DNA from: an uncultured Rhodanobacteraceae bacterium
GTDB taxonomy: Bacteria > Pseudomonadota > Gammaproteobacteria > Xanthomonadales > SZUA-5
Assembly (NCBI GenBank): GCA_937928755.1
Contig: CALEZI010000166.1
Coordinates: 1 to 53,631 of the forward strand
Length of the DNA: 53,631 nt
Direction of reading: 5' to 3'
The first letter of the stretch is position 1. Every line of letters starts with the position of its first letter. Of this stretch, positions 46,870-53,631 are shown piece by piece. A program made the translations under genes and the position numbers. The notes beneath the pieces are model-generated. The model was not told the origin of the DNA, ran no database searches, and saw nothing but the letters and a program-made list of their open reading frames with translations.

Positions 46870-47283
46870 ATGCGCCAAGGTAAACGTGGCTTCACGCTGA
46901 TCGAACTGGTGATCACACTTGCCATCGTCGCCATCCTTGCGGCGATCGCGGTCCCGTCCTACCAGAACTACCTGGACCGCGGACGCCGCGCCGATGGCCG
47001 CGAAATGCTCCAACGCATTGCCGCCGCGCAAGAACGCTTCTACACCAATCGCAACACCTACACCGCCGACCTCACCTCGGCTGCGGGGCTCAACCTCGGC
47101 ACCGCAAACTCGGAAGGGGGGCATTACACGATCACCATCGTCGTGCCTGCGGGCGGCCAGTCCTACACATTGACCGCCACACCCCAGGGCGTTCAGGCGG
47201 ATGACGCCTGCCTCAATCTGACGGTCAACAATGTCGGTGCACGCGGATACAGCGGGTCGCAAAACAACGGTAGCTGCTGGTAA
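46870..47283 (+). CDS. pilE: type IV pilin, PilE-like
   Basis: The 137-residue prepilin has a 7-residue leader MRQGKRG cleaved before FTLIELVITLAIVAILAAIA. The globular domain shows PSYQNYLDRGRRADGREMLQ, ERFYTNRNTYTADL and a C-terminal disulfide pair (DDACLNL, GSCW). PilE-type pilins sit beside the fimT-pilY1 run in Xanthomonadales. The ATG at 46870 has AGGAG about 10 nt upstream; an in-frame ATG at 46849 is less likely. It is separated from pilY1 by 150 nt and a strong hairpin, so it may have its own promoter. No pilus ATPase or secretin genes are in the window. Confidence 0.92.
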   Translation: MRQGKRGFTLIELVITLAIVAILAAIAVPSYQNYLDRGRRADGREMLQRIAAAQERFYTNRNTYTADLTSAAGLNLGTANSEGGHYTITIVVPAGGQSYTLTATPQGVQADDACLNLTVNNVGARGYSGSQNNGSCW

Positions 47284-47290
47284 GGCTGTC

Positions 47291-48196
47291 TTGGCCTATC
47301 CCGTCGGCACACCCGGGGTCGGTTGGGGAGCGGCCGAAGTCCGCGACTGGCGATCACGCCAGACGCGCAAGCGAAGCTACAAGACCGACGTACTGAATCG
47401 GATCGAATCCTTGCGTTCCGAATTCGATGTCGTGCAATACGGTCACCTGTCCGGCGACGGCGACTACCCGTTGCTGGCGCTCAACAGCCGCGCATGGCGC
47501 GCAGAGCTGCCATGCGCACTGGTTACCGGCGGTGTGCATGGTTACGAAACCAGCGGCGTCCACGGCTCGCTGCGTTTTGCCGAGCAGCGTGCTCACGACT
47601 ATGCCGGTCGCATCAACCTGATGATTGCGCCATGCGTCAGCCCGTGGGCCTACGAGTCGGTCCAGCGCTGGAACTCGCATGCAGTCGATCCGAATCGCTC
47701 ATTCAAGGAGCCCAGTCCTGCGCCGGAAGCCGCCGCGCTGATGAATTTCATCGCGCCGATGCGCGATCGGATTTGCCTGCACGTCGATCTGCACGAAACC
47801 ACTGACAGCGACGAGTCCGAGTTTCGCCCGGCGCTTGCCGCGCGCGATGGCGTGGCCTTTGTTCCCGGCGAGATACCCGACGGCTTTTATCTGGTCGACG
47901 ACAGCGAGCGTCCACAAACCCGATTCCAGCAGGCGGTGATCTCCGCCGTGTCCGCTGTCACCCATATAGCGAGCCCCGATCGCAATGGCGAGATCATCGG
48001 CTCGCCGGTCATTGTGCCGGGCGTCATTCATTACCCGCTGAGAAAACTCGGATTGTGCGCCGGCATGACCGATGCCCGGTACAAGACGACCACCGAGGTT
48101 TACCCCGATAGTCCACGCGTCAGCCCCGAGCAGTACATCGCGGCACAGGTGGCCGCAATATGCGCGGCGATCGATTTCGTGCTGGCGCAAAGCTGA
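47291..48196 (+). CDS. M14-type zinc carboxypeptidase family protein
   Basis: The 301-residue protein has the M14/succinylglutamate-desuccinylase-like zinc site. His and Glu lie in GGVHGYETSG (near 82-85), the substrate Arg/Asn in DPNRSF (near 133), and the third ligand His in HVDLHETTDSD (near 164). No signal peptide is seen from the chosen start. That start is TTG at 47291, 8 nt after the pilE stop, with AAGG before it; an ATG at 47231 would lie inside pilE. Substrate is unknown; relatives cleave C-terminal amino acids or acylated amino acids. Confidence 0.82.
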   Translation: MAYPVGTPGVGWGAAEVRDWRSRQTRKRSYKTDVLNRIESLRSEFDVVQYGHLSGDGDYPLLALNSRAWRAELPCALVTGGVHGYETSGVHGSLRFAEQRAHDYAGRINLMIAPCVSPWAYESVQRWNSHAVDPNRSFKEPSPAPEAAALMNFIAPMRDRICLHVDLHETTDSDESEFRPALAARDGVAFVPGEIPDGFYLVDDSERPQTRFQQAVISAVSAVTHIASPDRNGEIIGSPVIVPGVIHYPLRKLGLCAGMTDARYKTTTEVYPDSPRVSPEQYIAAQVAAICAAIDFVLAQS

Positions 48197-48406
48197 ACCG
48201 GGAATGCCCGGTTGGCCTCCGCGCAGGTGGCGAGGTGTCGATCCATCCCAATCCGCGGTGACGTCGTCAAGGCTCGCGGCACGCCTCACCCGTGACCTTT
48301 GGCCCTTGCCCGCGCCCACGTTGCGGCTAAGGTCGAGGACTTTTGTTGCGCGGCGCCGGGCGCCTATGCCCGCGTCCGACCTTTCACACTTGGTGAGGAA
48401 TACAGC

Positions 48407-50608
48407 ATGCGACACACCCTCCTGGCGGCTGCCGTGGTTCTGGCCCTGAGTACACTTTCCGGATGCGGCGAACCGGCACAGCAAGCGGGCACGACTCCGA
48501 CTCCGACGGCCGATTCCAGTCCTGTTTCGGAGACTGCCAACCCCATGCTCGAGCCCTGGAGCGGTCCTTATGGCGGGGTACCTGCATTCGACAAGATGCA
48601 GATCGACCAGGTGAAGCCCGCGCTGGAAACGGCGATAGCTGCGCACCTGGCAGAACTCGACTCGATCGCCAATCAGTCCGAGCCGGCGACCTTCGAGAAC
48701 ACGTTGGTTGCAATGGAGCGCTCGGGTGACCTGATCTACCGCGCTCAGGTCTATTTCGGCATCTACTCCGGCAATCTGTCCTCGGAAGCCTTCCGTGTGG
48801 TTCAGGCGGAAGTCACTCCGATGTATGCCGACTACCAATCGAAAATGGTGCAGAACGGAAAGCTGTTCAAGCGCATCGAAGACGTGCGCAACGGCTCTGA
48901 ATTCGCCACGCTGCGGCCAGACCAGCAGCGACTGGTGCAGGTGACCTACGACTTTTTCCGCAGCAACGGCGCGCAACTCACCGGCGCAGATCGCGATCGA
49001 TACGCGGCGATAAACAAGGAGTTGGCCGGCCTGTACACCACTTTTTCGAACAATGTGCTGGCCGATGAAGAAGGTTATGTGACCTACCTCGACGACACGC
49101 AACTCGGCGGACTGCCGGAGTCCTTCACCAAGGCCGCAGCGGCGCTGGCCGAGGCCAAGGGCCAATCGGGCAAGTACGCGGTGCTGAACACGCGCTCCTC
49201 GATGGATCCGTTCCTGACCTACTCGACGATGCGCGACCTGCGCGAAAAAGTCTGGCGTACCTACTACAGCCGCGGCGACAACGGCGACGCGCGCGACAAC
49301 AACGCTCTGATCACCAGGATTCTCGAACTGCGCCACGAGCGCTCGCGCCTGCTCGGTTACGACAACTACGCCGCCTGGCGCCTCCAGGATCGGATGGCGA
49401 AGACACCGGACGCCGCCTTTGCGCTGATGGAAGCCGTGTGGCCGGCGGCAATCGGTCGCGTCAAGGAAGAAGTCGCCGACATGCAGAAGATCGCCGACGC
49501 CGAAGGCGCCGGGATCAAGATCGAACCTTGGGACTACCGCTATTACGCCGAGAAGGTACGCACGGCCCGTTACGCCTACGACAGCGAAGCGGTCAAGAAA
49601 TACCTGAATCTGGATCAATTGACGCTCGCGATGTTCTATGTCGCCGGGGAACTGTTCGATTTCGATTTCACCCCGGTGCCCGAGGGCAGCGTGCCGGTGT
49701 TTCACCCCGACGTGAAGGTCTGGGAAGTCAATCGACGCAGCAACGGCAAACTGGTCGGACTCTGGTATCTCGACCCCTTCGCACGGCCCGGAAAGCGGTC
49801 TGGCGCCTGGGCATCGAGTTACCGAAATCACGATCTGCTGCATGGCGAGCCAAGCGTGCTGTCCAGCAACAATTCGAATTTCATCAAGGGCGCGCCGGGT
49901 GAGCCGGTGCTGGTGTCATGGGACGACGCCACCACTTTCTTCCACGAGTTCGGCCACGCGTTGCATTCGCTCTCCTCCACCGTCGAATACCCGAGCCAGA
50001 ACTGGGGCGTGCGCGATTACACCGAGTTCCAGTCGCAGCTGCTGGAGCGCTGGCTGTTCACCGAACCGGTCGTCGGCAAGTTCTTCCGCCATGTCGAGAC
50101 CGGCGAACCGATGCCCGCCGAACTGATCGACAAGCTCAAGCAATCGTCCAGCTTCAATCAGGGCTTCGGCACCACCGAATATCTCGCCAGCGCGATGATC
50201 GACCTCAAGCTGCACATGATCGACCCCAAGGGTCTCGACCCCGACGCGTTCGAGCGGGACACGCTGAATGCGATGGGCATGCCGCCGGAAGTGGTGATGC
50301 GTCACCGCACGCCGCACTTCACCCACGTGTTCTCGGGCGAAGGCTATGCCGCGGGCTATTACGGCTATCTGTGGGCGGAAGTGCTGACCGCGGATGCGGC
50401 CGAGGCATTTGCCGAAGCGCCGGGTGGCTTCTACGACAAGGAGTTGGCGAAAAAGATGGTGGACAACCTGTTCGCCGCGCGCAACAACATCGATCCAGCC
50501 GAAGCCTACCGCGCCTTCCGCGGTCGTGACGCGAAGATCGACGCACTGCTCCGCGACCGCGCCTTCCCCAATGACGACATCCTGCCGGGTCCTGGCGAGG
50601 CGCGGTAG
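48407..50608 (+). CDS. dcp: M3 family peptidyl-dipeptidase, lipoprotein
   Basis: The 733-residue protein has a lipoprotein signal peptide with a lipobox-like LSGC (Cys about 20), so it is probably anchored in the periplasm, unlike the cytoplasmic E. coli Dcp. The M3 zinc site is FFHEFGHALH near residue 513, with a downstream Glu in TEFQSQLLERW. C-terminal marks HVFSGEGYAAGYYGYLWAEV and AYRAFRGRDAKIDALLRDRA are typical of Dcp/OpdA. The ATG at 48407 has GAGGAA upstream. The DUF4124 gene starts right after its stop. Confidence 0.93.
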   Translation: MRHTLLAAAVVLALSTLSGCGEPAQQAGTTPTPTADSSPVSETANPMLEPWSGPYGGVPAFDKMQIDQVKPALETAIAAHLAELDSIANQSEPATFENTLVAMERSGDLIYRAQVYFGIYSGNLSSEAFRVVQAEVTPMYADYQSKMVQNGKLFKRIEDVRNGSEFATLRPDQQRLVQVTYDFFRSNGAQLTGADRDRYAAINKELAGLYTTFSNNVLADEEGYVTYLDDTQLGGLPESFTKAAAALAEAKGQSGKYAVLNTRSSMDPFLTYSTMRDLREKVWRTYYSRGDNGDARDNNALITRILELRHERSRLLGYDNYAAWRLQDRMAKTPDAAFALMEAVWPAAIGRVKEEVADMQKIADAEGAGIKIEPWDYRYYAEKVRTARYAYDSEAVKKYLNLDQLTLAMFYVAGELFDFDFTPVPEGSVPVFHPDVKVWEVNRRSNGKLVGLWYLDPFARPGKRSGAWASSYRNHDLLHGEPSVLSSNNSNFIKGAPGEPVLVSWDDATTFFHEFGHALHSLSSTVEYPSQNWGVRDYTEFQSQLLERWLFTEPVVGKFFRHVETGEPMPAELIDKLKQSSSFNQGFGTTEYLASAMIDLKLHMIDPKGLDPDAFERDTLNAMGMPPEVVMRHRTPHFTHVFSGEGYAAGYYGYLWAEVLTADAAEAFAEAPGGFYDKELAKKMVDNLFAARNNIDPAEAYRAFRGRDAKIDALLRDRAFPNDDILPGPGEAR

Positions 50609-51283
50609 TTGTCGTCGCCGGGCACCGCAGTGCGCGCTTTGCGTACATGCCTTTTGCTGTCGCTGCTGGCGTCGACCACGTCAGCGGCGCAGTCGATCTA
50701 CAAGTGCGTGGACCCGAGTGGCACGATCGTGTATTCGCAGGAACGCTGCGGCACGGATGCGACGAAAATCGAAACGGCCGTGACGGCGGAGTCCGTCAGG
50801 CCCGGCGACGGTGATGCCCTTGCCGAGCAGAGCGAGTTTGTCCGCATGAACGACGTGCGGCGGCAGTGCGACTTGCGCCTCCAGGCGATCGAGCGGCGCC
50901 ATGCAGGCGAGCACCGGCGAATATCCGCCGAAATCGCCAGCCTTGAAGAGCGCATCAGAAAGATCGATTACCGTCTGGCCGGGACCAGCGTCGAGACCAA
51001 CTTGCGCCAGCAGATACCGGTCCTGCAGCGCGAGCGCGAAGCCCTCAAGGCGAAAGAATCAGAACAACTGGAGACCGCTCGCGAGCTTTGCCGCACCGAT
51101 CTGGCCGCTGAAGAACAGCGCCAGTCCGCCGCACGCGCTGCGCGTGCCGAGGCCGCCCGGGCAGAAGCTGCACGCATCGAAGCACAGCGCGCCGCAGAAA
51201 AAGCCGCTGCAGATCGGGCGGCGGCGGAAAAAGCCAAAGCGGAAGCGAATAGTGATGTCCACACGCTACAAGAAGATCTTTGA
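50609..51283 (+). CDS. DUF4124 domain protein with coiled-coil tail
   Basis: The 224-residue protein has a signal peptide (about 1-27, ...STTSAAQ). A DUF4124 motif IYKCVDPSGTIVYSQERCG follows, then a long charged, coiled-coil-prone region and an Ala/Arg/Glu-rich tail. Two further cysteines lie in the middle (RRQCDLR, ARELCRT). DUF4124 proteins are common envelope proteins in Xanthomonadales relatives with no known function. The start is TTG at 50609, directly after the dcp stop, with GAGG 8 nt upstream inside dcp, so translation is coupled to dcp. Confidence 0.82.
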   Translation: MSSPGTAVRALRTCLLLSLLASTTSAAQSIYKCVDPSGTIVYSQERCGTDATKIETAVTAESVRPGDGDALAEQSEFVRMNDVRRQCDLRLQAIERRHAGEHRRISAEIASLEERIRKIDYRLAGTSVETNLRQQIPVLQREREALKAKESEQLETARELCRTDLAAEEQRQSAARAARAEAARAEAARIEAQRAAEKAAADRAAAEKAKAEANSDVHTLQEDL

Positions 51284-51440
51284 GCGAAGTTGTTTCGCAG
51301 TATGAATGGCAATCACGCCACCAGCCTTGGCCGGCCCGTACTGGACAGATCCTTGACGCACTGACGATGTGCAGTGCTTACGCTACGCCAGACACGAAAA
51401 CGTCTGTCCAAACGGCGATTGCCGGGTTAATAGATACAAG

Positions 51441-52964
51441 TCAGGCCACCAAACTTCTGGCCTTGGCCAGTGCCTTGATGTAAATGAAAAAGAAAATCAA
51501 AATAATCAAGCTTGCCTGTGCCGTCATTTCATGATCCGAAAGTACGTATCCAAGGTCCCGGAGGACAGGATAAGACCAGATGGCCAGAATCATCATGAGG
51601 AACATGAATGGCGACAACTCCCTTCGATAGCCATCGCCAAACCTGTACACGGGAAGAACCAGCGCCAGGAACATGTAATAATAAGTCAATGGCGTCATGA
51701 AGAAGAACATCATGAAAAATCCCAGCAAAACTGAAGAAAACATGGGTTGCTTCAATTGCCGCAATCCGTGAACGAATCCGCACCCAAGAACGAAACCAAG
51801 TGCCATCAACGCGGTTTTGTAGTTGCCGTGGATTAGCGAAACCTTATCCAGCCAGACGACCAGACTTTCATCAGATTTGAATATACCGCTATCGCTCATG
51901 AAGAAGAAGGAAAAAGCCTTTTCGAGCCCAATGGTGAAAGGGCCTGGCATATTTATTCTGACACCAATCATGTTAATGAAGGCCTGCCAAGCGTCAATGC
52001 CGTAGGTTGCGTAGGTGGCGAATAGAAAGACCACACCCCACAGACATGTATAACCCATCAATGTGTAGGAGATTTTGCGCTTCTCTTTGTCCAGAAAAAC
52101 AAACAGGATCAAGGAGAAAACGAATATGATGGGAAAAATCCTCAGTGAACTGGCCAGGACAAAAAACAATGCAGCCAGCGAATTCTTCCCCTTATGAAAC
52201 AGGCAGTAAGCGAGAGCCAGAGAGAACAGCGACAATGCTCTACCGAAACTGCCGTGCACCCACGATGTATGCGCCAATGCGTTGCCAAATATAACTATGA
52301 AATATCCTGCTGTCGCGAGTGGGCCAAAGCTGAAAAATATGACCAGGGGAATCAGAATGAAGAAGATGGCCAAATCAATGGCGGCAATAAAATGCAAGCT
52401 GACTTCATTCAGTGGGATGTTATTGGAAATATAACGCGTCAACATATACCATGCAGGCGTTGCATTGTTGCCCATGTCAGAAAAAATTGTCTGCCACTTT
52501 TCCTGGCTGTTATCGTATTTCAAAAAAACCGCCAAATCGCCAACAAATTCTTGCCATCGGTCCCCCGGGAAGTATTGTCGGCAAGCACTCTGCGAGTCCT
52601 CATCGACCGGAAATATCCTGATGGTCGGATTTGCAAGGTTCCTCACCAAAGTTATGTTTGGCGCCGAGATTTCCGATTGGCCCTTGTTTATTTCTGAAAA
52701 CGCAGCCGTACTGCAGACATATAACCGGTCGTATCCGAGTTCCTCAAAGTACTTTGAAGAAATAAGGTAATGAAAGTAGTCGTGAGTATGTATGTAGTTC
52801 AATTTGCCATCTTTGACAAACTCCACTCGATTGAACTGCAGCATGGCCATCAAAAAAATCATGCCCCACAAGGCCAGCACGCCCGATCGGGAAGCCCCGG
52901 AGATATTCAACTTCAGCCACAAAATCAATGTCGCGATAAGCAGGACAACGAGAAAGAATTCCAT
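51441..52964 (-). CDS. polytopic membrane protein, GT-C glycosyltransferase-like
   Basis: The 507-residue protein has about ten hydrophobic helices. A large loop follows the first two and carries HTHDYFHYLISSKYFEELGY, a pattern reminiscent of GT-C type membrane glycosyltransferases with an acidic first loop. No other motif is recognised and the family is uncertain. Its bases are clearly richer in A and T than all neighbours (poly-A and poly-T runs, codons such as AAA, ATA and TTT), which suggests horizontal transfer. It is alone on the minus strand and ends 158 bp from the convergent DUF4124 gene. No mobile-element remnant is visible beside it. Confidence 0.7.
   Translation of the reverse strand: MEFFLVVLLIATLILWLKLNISGASRSGVLALWGMIFLMAMLQFNRVEFVKDGKLNYIHTHDYFHYLISSKYFEELGYDRLYVCSTAAFSEINKGQSEISAPNITLVRNLANPTIRIFPVDEDSQSACRQYFPGDRWQEFVGDLAVFLKYDNSQEKWQTIFSDMGNNATPAWYMLTRYISNNIPLNEVSLHFIAAIDLAIFFILIPLVIFFSFGPLATAGYFIVIFGNALAHTSWVHGSFGRALSLFSLALAYCLFHKGKNSLAALFFVLASSLRIFPIIFVFSLILFVFLDKEKRKISYTLMGYTCLWGVVFLFATYATYGIDAWQAFINMIGVRINMPGPFTIGLEKAFSFFFMSDSGIFKSDESLVVWLDKVSLIHGNYKTALMALGFVLGCGFVHGLRQLKQPMFSSVLLGFFMMFFFMTPLTYYYMFLALVLPVYRFGDGYRRELSPFMFLMMILAIWSYPVLRDLGYVLSDHEMTAQASLIILIFFFIYIKALAKARSLVA

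Positions 52965-53631
<667 letters not shown>

Noticed and set aside
47699..49843. 714-codon minus-strand frame across the M14 and M3 genes
   Set aside because: It covers two genes with intact zinc sites on the other strand and runs through their intergenic gap.

Overview
The window reads as chromosomal DNA of a GC-rich gammaproteobacterium close to the Xanthomonadales/Lysobacterales. This is inferred from the gammaproteobacterial 5' end of 16S rRNA at the left edge, the gene order fimT-pilV-pilW-pilX-pilY1-pilE, the apaG-apaH/folA and tesA/ybbA-ybbP neighbourhoods, and a kynurenine pathway. No phage, plasmid, insertion sequence, CRISPR array or tRNA gene was recognised.

Layout. 1-376: start of an rRNA operon on the minus strand with its leader and a strong promoter. 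377-3855: a GST-like gene, nadB and nadA (minus), with two operator-like palindromes at the nadA promoter. 3899-5916: apaG-apaH (plus) facing folA (minus). 5913-9333: folA, a secreted amidohydrolase and a DUF1684 protein in one direction, then a small unknown ORF. 9356-15532: glutamate synthase gltB/gltD, with repeats between and behind them. 15874-20282: hybrid histidine kinase, glycerophosphodiesterase and ExoD protein. 20511-24272: tesA divergent from an ABC transporter (ybbA-ybbP) with overlapping start codons. 24570-28590: PilZ protein, DUF486 protein, GGDEF-EAL protein and its overlapping PhnD-type binding protein, giving two c-di-GMP loci within 4 kb. 28911-33166: a secreted metallopeptidase and an FG-GAP protein, convergent, both ending in the same short C-terminal motif. 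33314-36725: kynU-kmo-trmJ joined by 4-nt overlaps. 37289-38898: tesB and bpt. 39055-47283: minor pilins, PilY1 and major-type pilin. 47291-51283: an M14 peptidase, an M3 lipoprotein peptidase and a DUF4124 protein. 51441-52964: an AT-richer polytopic membrane protein that looks acquired. 52965-53631: no convincing gene.

Metabolic and regulatory links. nadB and nadA make quinolinate from aspartate, while kmo and kynU belong to the tryptophan-to-quinolinate route. GltBD assimilates ammonia. The c-di-GMP proteins and the type IV pilus genes both bear on surface behaviour, although nothing here ties them together directly.

The most unusual feature is the number of intergenic palindromic elements: at least six families in 54 kb, several built as a palindrome of palindromes (REPIN-like). 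One family has three copies, each a short way past a gene 3' end, and another can fold as a perfect four-stem cloverleaf. The other notable signal is the shared G-x-L-F-x-(D/N)-G-F-E C-terminus. All start codons are judged from reading frame, ribosome-binding site and family length only; no database search was possible.
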